NCBI GenBank assembly: GCA_017452785.1
Contig: JAFTLT010000009.1
Span: 1-64,000 of the forward strand
Source of the DNA: Clostridia bacterium
GTDB lineage: Bacteria; Bacillota; Clostridia; Oscillospirales; Acutalibacteraceae
Direction of reading: 5' to 3'
DNA: 64,000 bases
Notes under the pieces: generated by a model
The model's database searches: none
Told to the model about the DNA's origin: nothing
What the model saw: the letters and a program-made list of their open reading frames with translations, nothing else
Part shown: in pieces, positions 35,582-44,411 of the stretch
How positions within the stretch are numbered: position 1 is the first letter of the stretch
Layout of the letters: each line of letters begins with the position of its first letter
Made by a program: the position numbers and the translations under genes

Positions 35582-35941
35582 TCAGTTTTTTTGTAGGTTT
35601 TCTTTTGATGTGCGAATAGACGAAACGAGCATAACTCTGATATTTGCACAATCGGAACTGAGCTTTTTATAAACAGTATCCTCTAAATATCCCGTCTTAA
35701 AAAGCAACTCAAGCCAATAACCGGTTTCATTTGCTTCTTTTAAAGCAATCTGCAATTTAGAAATGAAATCAGCTTTGCTGTGAGCATATTGGGCTTCTCT
35801 TATGTTGGCACCAATTGAAGTTCCACTTCTTCCAATTTGATTGGATATAATAGATTCACGTTTTATTTTTTAATCTCTTACCAATTCAATAATTTCCACG
35901 GCAAAGTCCATTGATTGTGTTCTTAATTTGCTTTCCGACAT
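35582..35941 (-). pseudogene. Four-helix-bundle protein (23S rRNA intervening-sequence family) interrupted by one stop
   Basis: Read from the ATG at 35941 (GGAGG upstream) the frame is 119 codons to a TGA at 35582. It matches the four-helix-bundle family throughout: MDFAVEIIELV, NQIGRSGTSIGANIREAQYA, SKADFISKLQIALKEANETG and YWLELLFKTGYLED. A single TAA at 35870-35872 after codon 23 (VRD-stop-KIKRES) breaks it, with no frameshift. Everything else looks intact, so the loss is recent or a base error. The gene begins next to the GTGAAGT hairpin repeat at 35961-36129. Homologues occur within 23S rRNA insertions and as diversity-generating-element accessory (Avd-like) proteins. Confidence 0.8.
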
Positions 35942-35960
35942 AAACAACCTCCAAAAGTGA

Positions 35961-36129
35961 AGAATCCGGCAAAAATGCCGGAAGTGAAGTCGTGTTAACA
36001 CACAGTGAAGTATTCTGCCGAGGCAGAATGTGAAGTTAAGTGTGCCGATAAATATATATAACTATGCTTCACGATGCAAAGCATCACTTAACTGCGTAAG
36101 TAACTTAACGTGCCAAAAGGGCACACTTA
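35961..36129. repeat. Multi-hairpin repeat element with GTGAAGT spacers
   Basis: Successive inverted repeats TCCGGC/GCCGGA (35965-35982), GTGTTAACAC (35992-36001), ATTCTGCC/GGCAGAAT (36012-36029) and a 10-bp outer stem TAAGTGTGCC/GGCACACTTA (36037-36046 with 36120-36129) enclosing GATGC/GCATC. The hairpins are separated by the direct repeat GTGAAGT (three copies, plus AGTGAAG variants). No coding sequence. The ordered layout looks like a folded RNA or a single-stranded DNA substrate of a mobile unit, and it abuts the four-helix-bundle gene. Confidence 0.75.
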
Positions 36130-36133
36130 GTTC

Positions 36134-36169
36134 AAAAGCTCCAATGAATTTTCATTCATTGGAGCTTTT
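36134..36169 (-). terminator. Terminator after tRNA-Pro
   Basis: AAAAGCTCCAATGAA and TTCATTGGAGCTTTT form a 15-bp perfect stem around a 6-base spacer. It lies 2 bp after the tRNA 3' end on the minus strand. Confidence 0.8.
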
Positions 36170-36170
36170 G

Positions 36171-36247
36171 TGGTCCGAGTGACAGGACTTGAACCTGCGG
36201 CCCCTTGACCCCCAGTCAAGTGCGATACCAAACTTCGCCACACCCGG
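36171..36247 (-). tRNA. tRNA-Pro (GGG)
   Basis: A 77-nt cloverleaf with encoded CCA. The acceptor is CCGGGTG with CACTCGG, and the anticodon stem-loop is CTTGA-CTGGGGG-TCAAG, giving anticodon GGG. The T-loop sequence GGTTCAAGTCC is standard. Confidence 0.93.
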
Positions 36248-36357
36248 ATAAGTTACTTGGCTATTATACAGAGTCTCGCCAAAAAAGTCAAGCCTTTTTT
36301 TGAAAAAATTCCATAATTTTTATTTTATTTTTGCGGGTAACAAAAAGGCTGCTTTTA

Positions 36358-36558
36358 TTATTCTTTTTCAAACTTAATAATATCACTGACATCGCAATCA
36401 AGAGCATAGCAAAGCGCATCTAAAGTTTTTGTGCTTATTGCTTCTCCTTTTTTTATGCGATAAAAAGTGTTGGCAGAAAAGCCTTGCTTATATATAAGAT
36501 TGTATTCTGTTATCTTTTTCTTTAATAAAGTTTCATAAAAAGGTTTATAGCTAATCAT
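36358..36558 (-). CDS. XRE-type helix-turn-helix regulator
   Basis: 66 aa; the ATG at 36558 follows AGGTGATATTT. The Cro/C1-type HTH is NLIYKQGFSANTFYRIKKGE, followed by ISTKTLDALCYALDCDVSDI, the pattern of short stand-alone XRE repressors. A 20-bp near-perfect dyad at 36584-36603 overlaps its own promoter region and is a likely operator. The comF gene reads away from it. Confidence 0.85.
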   Translation of the reverse strand: MISYKPFYETLLKKKITEYNLIYKQGFSANTFYRIKKGEAISTKTLDALCYALDCDVSDIIKFEKE

Positions 36559-36583
36559 AAATATCACCTGACATAATAGTAAC

Positions 36584-36603
36584 ATACTCAAAATTTTGAA
36601 TAT
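36584..36603. promoter_or_regulatory. Candidate operator of the XRE regulator
   Basis: ATACTCAAAATTTTGAATAT is a palindrome with one mismatched pair. A related half-site, ATTGAGTAT, follows near 36613. Their position between the divergent XRE and comF genes suggests autoregulation and perhaps control of comF. Confidence 0.55.
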
Positions 36604-36677
36604 GCCTAATATATTGAGTATATTTGCAAGCGGCACTGTGCTACACTTTTCATATATCAACAGTGGCAGGTGAACCC

Positions 36678-37385
36678 ATGAAATATCAAAGCAGATTTTC
36701 ACGCATTTTCTTCCCCGAAAAGTGCGACAGATGCGGTCAAATTATACCTATAGTTCATAATTTTTGCCCTCACTGCGAAGAAAACATCACGGCAATAGGT
36801 GAAGCTTTCTGTGAAAAGTGCGGATATGAAAACGGCAGCTGCTTTTGTGAAAGCGAATTCAATCCCACCTTACCGCATATTACGGCAGTGTATATGTACA
36901 CAGGCGATATAAGAGAAAGAATTCATGCAATGAAGTTTCGTGGCAGGCTTTCCTTTGTTGGGGACTTTGCCGCTGCCATGGCTCAGCGTGTGAGGCAGGT
37001 TTATGCTGATGTGCAGTTTGACGGTGTGTGTTTTGCACCCATGACTAAAACAGCAGAAAAAGAAAGAGGCTATAATCAGTCAAGACTTCTTGCTAAAGCT
37101 TTGGCATATGAGCTGTCATTGCCACTGAATGATTGTCTTGCAAAAACTAAGGCTACGCAAAAACAGCATAAACTCACGGGGCAGGAGAGAAAAGAAAACC
37201 TTAAAGGTTCGTTTTCGGTGCGTACCCCTGCCGAGGTGGAGGGTAAGGTGCTGCTGCTATGTGACGATATAAAAACAACGGGTGCAACTCTCAGTGAATG
37301 TGCAAATGAGTTGCTGTCTGCAGGAGCAAAGGATGTTTATTGTATATGCATTGCCCTTGCAGATTATAAAGGTGGAAAAGAATAA
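36678..37385 (+). CDS. comF: ComF family phosphoribosyltransferase-like protein
   Basis: 235 aa; ATG at 36678 after CAGGTGA. The N-terminus carries two zinc-binding CxxC pairs (CDRCGQIIPIVHNFCPHC, then CEKCG). The PRTase-like domain has the PRPP loop LLLCDDIKTTGATLSE and the ERGYNQSRLLAKAL segment, both usual for ComFC/GntX-type proteins. ComF proteins act in DNA uptake for transformation or in DNA recycling. No comFA helicase gene is adjacent. Confidence 0.88.
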   Translation: MKYQSRFSRIFFPEKCDRCGQIIPIVHNFCPHCEENITAIGEAFCEKCGYENGSCFCESEFNPTLPHITAVYMYTGDIRERIHAMKFRGRLSFVGDFAAAMAQRVRQVYADVQFDGVCFAPMTKTAEKERGYNQSRLLAKALAYELSLPLNDCLAKTKATQKQHKLTGQERKENLKGSFSVRTPAEVEGKVLLLCDDIKTTGATLSECANELLSAGAKDVYCICIALADYKGGKE

Positions 37386-37391
37386 TAAGCA

Positions 37392-37418
37392 AAGAAGTCA
37401 CATAGGCTTCTTTTTTTG
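37392..37418 (+). terminator. Terminator after comF
   Basis: AAGAAG and CTTCTT pair around TCACATAGG, followed by TTTTTTG. The stem is short. Confidence 0.6.
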
Positions 37419-37518
37419 TGTTATATTTCGTGCGTTTTTGTCTAATTGCACTTGCTTTATATAAAAAGTATGATAAAATTTATTTACAGTTTATTAAAGA
37501 AATTCAGGAGGTGAGACT

Positions 37519-38064
37519 GTGCCCCGAAACGGAAAATTATCTGCTTATGAAAAAATGGAAAAAGCCTATTTTGATTTGCTTGAAACAACCCATTACAGCA
37601 AAATAACTGTTTCTGATATAATAGAAAAGGCAGGGGTCAGCCGCACTACTTTTTACAGGCACTATGTTGACATCTTTGATATGCACGAAAAGGTTGCTGA
37701 CAGACTGGCAAGCAGTTTAATTGAAATGTGCATTAAGAAGGTAGTTATTGAAGGTGTGGATGTATATGACGAATTAGTTAAGGTGTTTGCAAGTCAGGAT
37801 AAATACATCCGGCTTATTTCCGGTAAAAACGGAAGTAGATTTTTCTTCGAGGCAATCTATGTCAATGCTATGAAGTATCTTATTCCTGCTTTCGGAAAAA
37901 TACCGGAGGAAATAGAATTCAGGCTCAGATTTATAGCTATTGCAGCTATTGGCGTTTATGTCAGAAATATTCTCGAAAACAGAGAGCTTAATACCGAGTT
38001 TGTAGATATTTGCAAGAGGTTGGTAGACTTCCGCAAATTTCGGGGGGGGAATTATGGAGAGTAA
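37519..38064 (+). CDS. TetR/AcrR-type transcriptional regulator A
   Basis: 181 aa; GTG start after AGGAGGTGAG. The N-terminal HTH reads YSKITVSDIIEKAGVSRTTF, followed by YRHYVDIFDM, the standard TetR motif. The C-terminal ligand-binding/dimerisation region is unlike well-known subfamilies. It overlaps regulator B by 11 bp, so both are made together. A weak promoter (TTGCTT-16-TAAAAT at 37452-37479) precedes it. The ligand and target are unknown; the large secreted-protein gene downstream is a possible target. Confidence 0.85.
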   Translation: MPRNGKLSAYEKMEKAYFDLLETTHYSKITVSDIIEKAGVSRTTFYRHYVDIFDMHEKVADRLASSLIEMCIKKVVIEGVDVYDELVKVFASQDKYIRLISGKNGSRFFFEAIYVNAMKYLIPAFGKIPEEIEFRLRFIAIAAIGVYVRNILENRELNTEFVDICKRLVDFRKFRGGNYGE

Positions 38065-38596
38065 GATAGAAGTAAAGCTTTATGAGACTTTTGCAAAATG
38101 GGTCAGCAAATCTGATGAAAAACTCTCTGTTTCATCTCTTTGCAAAAAGGCTGATGTTTCCAGAGCGAGCTTTTATATATACTATAAAGATATAGATGAT
38201 TTTGAAGATAAATGCAGAGACTATATAGTTGAAAAGCTTTTTGAGCAGATTTTTATTTTTCTGGAAAACAGTGCAAAGCCTGATGTCGGCAACATGATTT
38301 TTTCCGACAGTGACATTAAAATGCTGAAATACTTCACAGGCAAAAACTCTTATTGGGACTTTGCCGAATCGGGAAACGAAATCATCTGGGGTAACTTTGA
38401 AAAAATTATGACAGAGAGATGGGGTAAGGAATATTTTGAGGAAAATAAGCCTACCTTTGAGTTTGCTCTTAACGGCAGTGTAGCAGCTCTTTATTTTGAT
38501 CTGCTTAATTATGATAAAGAAACATTTGCAAAAAACATGACCTATATAACCAATATAATGAGAGAATTATTCCCTTATAACAACCAAATTGGTTAA
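38054..38596 (+). CDS. TetR/AcrR-type transcriptional regulator B
   Basis: 180 aa; start within the end of regulator A, with a run of Gs as ribosome-binding site. HTH: KLSVSSLCKKADVSRASFYI and YYKDIDDFED, a TetR-type motif. The C-terminal domain diverges from regulator A, so this is not a simple duplication. Overlap with A suggests the two act together, possibly as a heterodimer. Confidence 0.82.
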   Translation: MESKIEVKLYETFAKWVSKSDEKLSVSSLCKKADVSRASFYIYYKDIDDFEDKCRDYIVEKLFEQIFIFLENSAKPDVGNMIFSDSDIKMLKYFTGKNSYWDFAESGNEIIWGNFEKIMTERWGKEYFEENKPTFEFALNGSVAALYFDLLNYDKETFAKNMTYITNIMRELFPYNNQIG

Positions 38597-38609
38597 ATAC
38601 AACAGTTTA

Positions 38610-38680
38610 CAAGTAACAAAGCATATATTTTTGTCTAAGTTTTGACAGAAGTTATGATTTTGTTACTTGTTTATTTTTTC
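38610..38680 (+). terminator. Long-loop terminator after the TetR pair
   Basis: CAAGTAACAAA (38610-38620) pairs perfectly with TTTGTTACTTG (38659-38669), with a shorter stem inside the ~38-nt loop, followed by TTTATTTTTTC. Confidence 0.65.
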
Positions 38681-38758
38681 GGCATTTGATAAGATAAGTA
38701 TGACGAGTTTGTGAATAATGTGAACGCAAACTGTAAATTTATTAAGGAGGTAATTCAC

Positions 38759-41700
38759 ATGAAAAAAACATTGGCAGTAATACTGTCCGTCATCATGCTT
38801 CTCGGCGTAATGCCTTTCGCAGGTTTCGCCGCAGACAGTTCAGACTACGATAGAGCCGCAGTCGCAGCAAACGACGAAGCTTATATCGCAGATATGACAG
38901 CAGAGCAGATGGCATCTGTTATCCTTGATTGGGCTGACAGAGAAATCGCTAAGTACACAGAAGACATTGAGGCAGATATCGTTGCAGGCGTTATCGCTAA
39001 TGGCGGCTTTGAAGAATTCGAAGCTATCCTTGGTGAAGATGCTATGGGCAATATCATCGCTGACCAGATTCCCGCAATCGACTCTCTTGATGCTATCATC
39101 GGCTACAAGAGCTACCTTGCAGAGCTCGGCGGCGACTTCGCTAATCTCAATGCAACTAACCTCATCACTCGTGCAGAAGCTGGTTCAGCTATCGGCTTCA
39201 TCAACGGCGTTATCCAGTTTATGGCTGATAACAGCGAAACCTTCGGTAAGGTTTTCCGTTGGGACGGTTATGTTGTTGACGAAAACGGCGCTGTAACAGA
39301 TTACGGTAACGTATTTGATTACGGTAAGGTAGGCGATTACATCGAAACCCTTAACGGTACTGACGAGCAGGCAATCTATGATTTCTACATCAACTACCTT
39401 GTTGGCAATGACATTCAGGCTAAGTTCACAAAGTGGGTTGCAGACCAGATGGGTTACACAATTCCCGAAGGCGAAAACTTTGACGATACTCTCAATGACG
39501 GTATCATGGCTTGGTTCTCAGGTCTTTGCGAAACAAACGGTATCTTTTCAGCTGAAGGTCTTGCTACTCTCAGAGCTTACGACCTCAGAAAAACAGATAT
39601 CTACACACTCGTTAAGAACTTTGTAGCACTTGTTCAGAGCGACAATCAGGTTAAGATTGACACATACTACAACTACCTTATGGATACAGTTGTACGTACT
39701 CTCCTCAAGACAACTCTCGGTCAGACAGCAACAGTTGGCGCAGCAGCAACAGTTCCCGCAGGCTTCACCGCAACTTACACTGACCTTGCTCTCCTTGAAG
39801 AAATTTCAGGCGGCACAGCTTACTACAAAGACGGCGACGCTTACTATCAGGTAACAATCGCTGAAGGCGCTGTAACAGCTTGCAACGCTATCACATGGGC
39901 AGATGCTCTCGACATTAACTTCGAGGCTCCCACAGCTACAATCTACACAGGCGCAAACTGTGACGAAGAAGTTCAGGTTTACAGACCCACTTCAGAAGAT
40001 GTTCCCGTTCTTATGTATGCATCAGAGAAGAATCAGGCTCTCATGGCTGATCAGCTTCCCGAAGGCATGACATTTGCAGGCACAGCTGTAACAGAAGAAT
40101 ATGCAGCTCTTATGACAGAAGCTAACGCTAAGGCTCTCTCAGAGTCATTCGGCATCACAGTAGCTCAGGGCGAAGAAATTATCTCTAAGCTCGAACTCTC
40201 ATTCGCAGAAATCGAAGAATATGCTGAAGGCCTTGCTCTCACAGCAGCTCAGGAAGCAGCAGAAGCAGCACTCACAAGTATGGGTATGGATACAAGTCTT
40301 GTATCAGTTGAAGCTGTAGATATTACTATCAGCTATGAAGGCTATGCAACAGAAGATGAATTTATCTGCAATGTTGTAGTAAGTGATCCCGTAGTTACTC
40401 TCGGCGGTATGGGTGCAACATTAGCACAGAGTATGGCTGACTCAGCAGCAGCTACAGCTGTTGGCACATACATCGACAACCCTGTTGTTACAGTAGTTGT
40501 TGACAATCTCAGCGGTAACCTCAACATCGACGATGCTAAGGCTCTCCTTGACTTCATCGATACAGATTTCGCTATTGACGCAGACCTTCTTGACATCGCA
40601 GGCAACTATGATGCATATGACGGTGCTGTTGGTCAGGTTAACCACATCCTCTATGGTCTTGTTGATATGCTCGTAAGCGACAGCGGTATGACAGAACTCG
40701 CTCTTGTTGACGGCGACAACACAAACTTCACAGCTAACCTCGAAAAAATCTGTGCTAAGGCTAACGATATGATGGCTGCAGCAGAAGAAGTTATGAATGA
40801 CGAAGGTCTTCAGGAAATGCTTGCAGGCGTGGGCATCGACCTTTCAGCTATGCTCGGCGAAATGGATCTTGACCTTCTCTATGCTATCGACTTCTCATCA
40901 GTAGAAGCTCTTTGGGTTTCAGTTATCACACTCGGTCTTGATATGATCGACGACGGTTCAAACGCAACTATCACAGAAATTCACACACTTATCGGTGATC
41001 TCACAAACCTTGACGCTATGGCAGTGGCTCTTGCTGACTACGCTCTCGGCAAGTGCATCCCCAGCCTCAACACAACTCTTGCAGAAGCAGGCGTTGACTT
41101 CGCTCTTACAGTTCCTGCTAAGACAGACGCAGCTTCAGTAGCTGACGGCGCAGGTAAAGACATCATCATGACAAAGCTTGTTGATGTTATCTATGAAGCA
41201 GCAGTAGAAGGCGTAGCACTCGTTAACTCAATCGCTAACGAAGCTCTTGCAACAATCGCAACAGAAACAGGCATTGAAATGCCCACAGTTGCATTTAAAC
41301 TCGGTGTTGAAAAGGGTGCAGATTGGGAAGCAACTCTCGCAGCTCTTGTAACAAGAGTATACGGTCTTGCTAATGGTATCATCATCGCTTGTGCAGAACA
41401 GCCTGCAGATACAATCGATGCAATTTCAAAGGTTGCTAACGCTATCCTTCCTCTCGGCTCACTCGCTTCAAACTGCGCAAGTGCAAACTACGCATTTGAC
41501 GGCAACCTTGTAATGGGTTACCTCTTCGATGACGGTCTTGAAGGCGACCTCGACGGCTTCCTTGGTCTGTTTGAAACAAAGGTTAAGACAAAAGACGTTG
41601 CAGCTGATTGCTCAGTAACAGAAGCTCTCATCAACGCTTCACAGCACATCGTTGATTCTATCTTCCCCGGTACAGTTGTAGCTGCTGACTATGTAAACGC

Positions 41701-42493
41701 TACATCAGATAAGTTCACAGAAATCACTGTTCAGGAATACTTCACATCAGCAGAAAACGATGCAGTTATCGCTTCCAACAACATGGATAGCATCAATGCT
41801 CGTAAGGCTGACCTCGTTCCCGCAGCTCTTAATCTTGTAAGAGAAGCAGGCATCCTTCCCTTCTTCGCTAAGTGTGATCAGGATCACGCAGCAGCAGAAC
41901 TTGTTACAGTTACAGAAGGCGGCAAAGCAGCTACATGTACAGAAGCAGGCGTTGAAGCAACAGTTAAGTGTGCAGAATGCGGCTATGTAGTATCAGGCGG
42001 CACAGCAATCGAAGCTCTCGGTCATGACCTCAGCACAGTTACAGTTAACTCAACATGTAAGGCTGAAGGCTCAAAGACAACAACCTGTTCAAGATGTGAT
42101 TACAATAAGGTTGAAACAATCGCTAAGAAGGCTCACAGCTACACTTCAAAGGTAACAACAGCTGCTACATGCTCAAAGGAAGGCGTTAAGACCTTCACAT
42201 GCCCAGGCTGTGGTGATACCTACACAGAAGCTATTGCAAAGACAGCTCACAGTTACGGCGCATGGACAGTAACTAAGGCAGCTACTTGTGATGCAGAAGG
42301 CACACAGGTTCGCAAGTGTGCTTGTGGCGCAACTGAGACTCAGGCTATTGCTAAGACAGCTCACACAGACGATAACGAAGACAACAAGTGTGACGTTTGC
42401 GGCGACGAAATCGATTCAAGCTTCGGCGCAAAGATCAAGGCATTCTTCCAGAGCATTATCAACTGGTTCAAGAGCCTCTTTGGTATTGATTAA
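38759..42493 (+). CDS. Very large secreted protein with C-terminal Cys/His modules
   Basis: 1244 aa; the ATG at 38759 follows AAGGAGG. Signal peptide MKKTLAVILSVIMLLGVMPF with cleavage near FAA-D. The first ~1040 residues are acidic, Ala/Asp/Thr-rich, helical-looking and of no known family. Four Cys/His modules like those at 16452-19661 follow (~1045-1200), plus a short CDVCG end piece. The last ~20 residues (IKAFFQSIINWFKSLFGID) form an amphipathic, Phe/Ile-rich helix that could be a membrane or wall association tail. Codon use is strikingly uniform (ATC, CTC, GCT and GAA favoured), unlike the flanking genes, implying high expression. Function is unknown. Confidence 0.8.
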   Translation: MKKTLAVILSVIMLLGVMPFAGFAADSSDYDRAAVAANDEAYIADMTAEQMASVILDWADREIAKYTEDIEADIVAGVIANGGFEEFEAILGEDAMGNIIADQIPAIDSLDAIIGYKSYLAELGGDFANLNATNLITRAEAGSAIGFINGVIQFMADNSETFGKVFRWDGYVVDENGAVTDYGNVFDYGKVGDYIETLNGTDEQAIYDFYINYLVGNDIQAKFTKWVADQMGYTIPEGENFDDTLNDGIMAWFSGLCETNGIFSAEGLATLRAYDLRKTDIYTLVKNFVALVQSDNQVKIDTYYNYLMDTVVRTLLKTTLGQTATVGAAATVPAGFTATYTDLALLEEISGGTAYYKDGDAYYQVTIAEGAVTACNAITWADALDINFEAPTATIYTGANCDEEVQVYRPTSEDVPVLMYASEKNQALMADQLPEGMTFAGTAVTEEYAALMTEANAKALSESFGITVAQGEEIISKLELSFAEIEEYAEGLALTAAQEAAEAALTSMGMDTSLVSVEAVDITISYEGYATEDEFICNVVVSDPVVTLGGMGATLAQSMADSAAATAVGTYIDNPVVTVVVDNLSGNLNIDDAKALLDFIDTDFAIDADLLDIAGNYDAYDGAVGQVNHILYGLVDMLVSDSGMTELALVDGDNTNFTANLEKICAKANDMMAAAEEVMNDEGLQEMLAGVGIDLSAMLGEMDLDLLYAIDFSSVEALWVSVITLGLDMIDDGSNATITEIHTLIGDLTNLDAMAVALADYALGKCIPSLNTTLAEAGVDFALTVPAKTDAASVADGAGKDIIMTKLVDVIYEAAVEGVALVNSIANEALATIATETGIEMPTVAFKLGVEKGADWEATLAALVTRVYGLANGIIIACAEQPADTIDAISKVANAILPLGSLASNCASANYAFDGNLVMGYLFDDGLEGDLDGFLGLFETKVKTKDVAADCSVTEALINASQHIVDSIFPGTVVAADYVNATSDKFTEITVQEYFTSAENDAVIASNNMDSINARKADLVPAALNLVREAGILPFFAKCDQDHAAAELVTVTEGGKAATCTEAGVEATVKCAECGYVVSGGTAIEALGHDLSTVTVNSTCKAEGSKTTTCSRCDYNKVETIAKKAHSYTSKVTTAATCSKEGVKTFTCPGCGDTYTEAIAKTAHSYGAWTVTKAATCDAEGTQVRKCACGATETQAIAKTAHTDDNEDNKCDVCGDEIDSSFGAKIKAFFQSIINWFKSLFGID

Positions 42494-42544
42494 TCGTGTA
42501 AAATATAATCCTTTATTTGGGATGTGCCCTCTAATCAGCCTCTC

Positions 42545-42584
42545 AAAACGAAATCCATCGCTTCGGCGGTGGATTTTCGTTTTA
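42545..42584 (+). terminator. Terminator after the large secreted-protein gene
   Basis: AACGAAATCCA and TGGATTTTCGTT pair around a GC-rich loop containing CTTCGG, followed by TTATC. It faces dusB read on the other strand and may serve both. Confidence 0.75.
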
Positions 42585-42627
42585 TCTGCAAATTAAAAGC
42601 GTGCAGAAAATTCTACACGCTTTGAGT

Positions 42628-43602
42628 TTATATACCCATATTTTCTATCATAATTTTATAAGCGAGCTCCTCAAGCTGTCCGATACTTTCGAGCATGCCA
42701 ACCTGCTGTCTGTATGCGGCAGCACCTTTAATCCCTTTAATATACCATGCTGCATGTTTTCTTGCCTCTTTAATGCCGACTCTTTCGCCTTTATATTCAC
42801 AGATGAGCTTAATGTGCTTGACCATAACCCTCATTCTTTCGCTTACGGGTGGTTCGGGGAGTACCCTCTCATCGTGAAGATATGCGCTTATCTGGCTGAA
42901 AACCCAAGGCCTGCCGAGAGCGCCTCTGCCAACCATAACATAGTCGCAGCCTGTTTCTTCAATCATCTGTGCAGCTGTGATGCCGTCGGTGATATCACCG
43001 TTTCCTATAACAGGAATTGAAACCGCCTTTTTCACTTCTGCTATCATCTTGCGGTCAACAGGGGGAGCATACATCTGCATTCTTGTTCTGCCGTGAACGG
43101 TTATTGCATCCATTCCTGCATCCTCAGCACGCTTTGCCATTTCCACGCAGTTAATGCTGTCTTTATCCCAACCAAGACGAATTTTGACAGTTACAGGTAT
43201 GTTGACAGCCCGTCGAACCTCTTTCATAATTTCAGAGGCTAAACCCGGGTCTTTAAGCAGTGCACTTCCGCCACCGTTGCCTGCAATTTTGGGTGCAGGA
43301 CAGCCCATGTTTATATCTATGGCATCGGGTGAAAACTTCATGCATTCGAGGGCACTTTCTGCCATAATCTTCGGGTCAGAGCCGAAAATCTGTGCGGCGG
43401 CAGGGCGTTCCTTGTCGCTGAGAAGCAAAAGAGACTTGCTTTTTCTGTCGCACATTGTAAGCCCCTTGCTTGAAACCATTTCGCTGACCACATAGCTTGC
43501 GCCGTAATCGTGGCATATCTCACGGAAGGCTCTGTCGGCAACTCCCGCCATGGGAGCAAGAGCTGCAGTGCGTGAGTCTATTTCTATGTTACCAATTTTC
43601 AT
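42628..43602 (-). CDS. dusB: tRNA-dihydrouridine synthase, DusB type
   Basis: 324 aa. A TIM barrel with the FMN-binding start LAPMAGVADRAFREICHDYG, the catalytic Cys in INMGCPAPKIAGNGGGSAL, the ITVHGRTRMQMY segment and VMVGRGALGRPWVF. The C-terminal helical domain follows. It reduces uridine in tRNA D-loops with NADPH. In many Firmicutes it precedes lysS; here it stands alone and converges on the large secreted-protein gene. Confidence 0.92.
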   Translation of the reverse strand: MKIGNIEIDSRTAALAPMAGVADRAFREICHDYGASYVVSEMVSSKGLTMCDRKSKSLLLLSDKERPAAAQIFGSDPKIMAESALECMKFSPDAIDINMGCPAPKIAGNGGGSALLKDPGLASEIMKEVRRAVNIPVTVKIRLGWDKDSINCVEMAKRAEDAGMDAITVHGRTRMQMYAPPVDRKMIAEVKKAVSIPVIGNGDITDGITAAQMIEETGCDYVMVGRGALGRPWVFSQISAYLHDERVLPEPPVSERMRVMVKHIKLICEYKGERVGIKEARKHAAWYIKGIKGAAAYRQQVGMLESIGQLEELAYKIMIENMGI

Positions 43603-43711
43603 TTTATCATTCCTTTTAAATAAGTCGGTGGTATTGTAGCATAAATGAATGGGAATTGCAAGAAGGGGAATAAAAGGGTATGAGATTATCTTTTTATAAG
43701 ATATATTTTGC

Positions 43712-43740
43712 TTGACAAAATATATAACTTATTGTATACT
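43712..43740 (+). promoter_or_regulatory. Promoter of the small membrane-anchored protein
   Basis: TTGACA at 43712-43717 and TATACT at 43735-43740, 17 bp apart, 33 bp before the ATG at 43774. Confidence 0.75.
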
Positions 43741-43773
43741 ATAATTACAAATTACAAATACAGGAGGTAAATT

Positions 43774-44265
43774 ATGAATATTATGAGAAGACTTGATTGG
43801 TATATCAGTGATTTCTTCTACTATGTTGAAACCATCATGGTTGCTATTTCTCTTTTCTTTGCCGGTATTTTATACGGTGATGCACCTGTAAATATGAAAT
43901 TTACTTGCGAAGTGCCCTCTCAGGTTTATGAGTATGAAGCAGGAGATACTATTGAGTTGATGATAACCAGTGAAAATGTGGGCAGACCATTTATGGGATT
44001 AATCAAAGTTCATGCACCAATGGTATCTGTCAGTGTATGCTTAAATGATGTAACGGGAGTGGAAATTTATAATAATAATTTCAATCAAGACAGTGAAATA
44101 GGTAACGATGAAGCTGACAGAGAAGTGTTTATTGAAAAAGGCTATACATATGAAAAAAACTACACTTTCACCATTCCCGAAGATGCCCCAAAAGGTGAAT
44201 ACAATGTTTCCGTTTCTCAGTTTGGATACAGCGAAGTATTTGAGGGTCTTATAACAGTAAAATAA
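43774..44265 (+). CDS. Small membrane-anchored protein with Ig-like extracellular domain
   Basis: 163 aa, AGGAGG upstream. One N-terminal membrane segment (~18-36) is followed by a beta-rich domain (VYEYEAGDTIELMITSENVG, IPEDAPKGEYNVSVSQFGYS) with the general look of an immunoglobulin-type fold. No lipobox, no Cys pair with clear role (single Cys at ~45 and ~93). It has its own strong promoter and terminator. No function can be assigned. Confidence 0.7.
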   Translation: MNIMRRLDWYISDFFYYVETIMVAISLFFAGILYGDAPVNMKFTCEVPSQVYEYEAGDTIELMITSENVGRPFMGLIKVHAPMVSVSVCLNDVTGVEIYNNNFNQDSEIGNDEADREVFIEKGYTYEKNYTFTIPEDAPKGEYNVSVSQFGYSEVFEGLITVK

Positions 44266-44274
44266 AAAGGTATG

Positions 44275-44302
44275 GCACTCTGCTTCGGCGGAGTGCTTTT
44301 TG
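44275..44302 (+). terminator. Terminator after the membrane-anchored protein
   Basis: GCACTCTGC and GCGGAGTGC pair around TTCG, followed by TTTTT. Confidence 0.8.
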
Positions 44303-44411
44303 TGTCTTAGCGCAACTTCCCCGCGTACGAAACAATTTTTGTCTTTTGACTTTGCTTTTTGAGTTTATTGTGATATACTAAAAGATAATGAACACGAAAA
44401 GAGGTAAAACT

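Noticed and set aside
35870-35872. Recoded stop (selenocysteine or pyrrolysine) in the four-helix-bundle gene
   Set aside because: The codon is TAA, not TGA or TAG, and family members have an ordinary residue there.
35961-36129. CRISPR-like or tRNA-like array in the GTGAAGT repeat
   Set aside because: Direct repeats are only 7 bp and the intervals are hairpins of different sequence, not spacers; no tRNA fold is formed.
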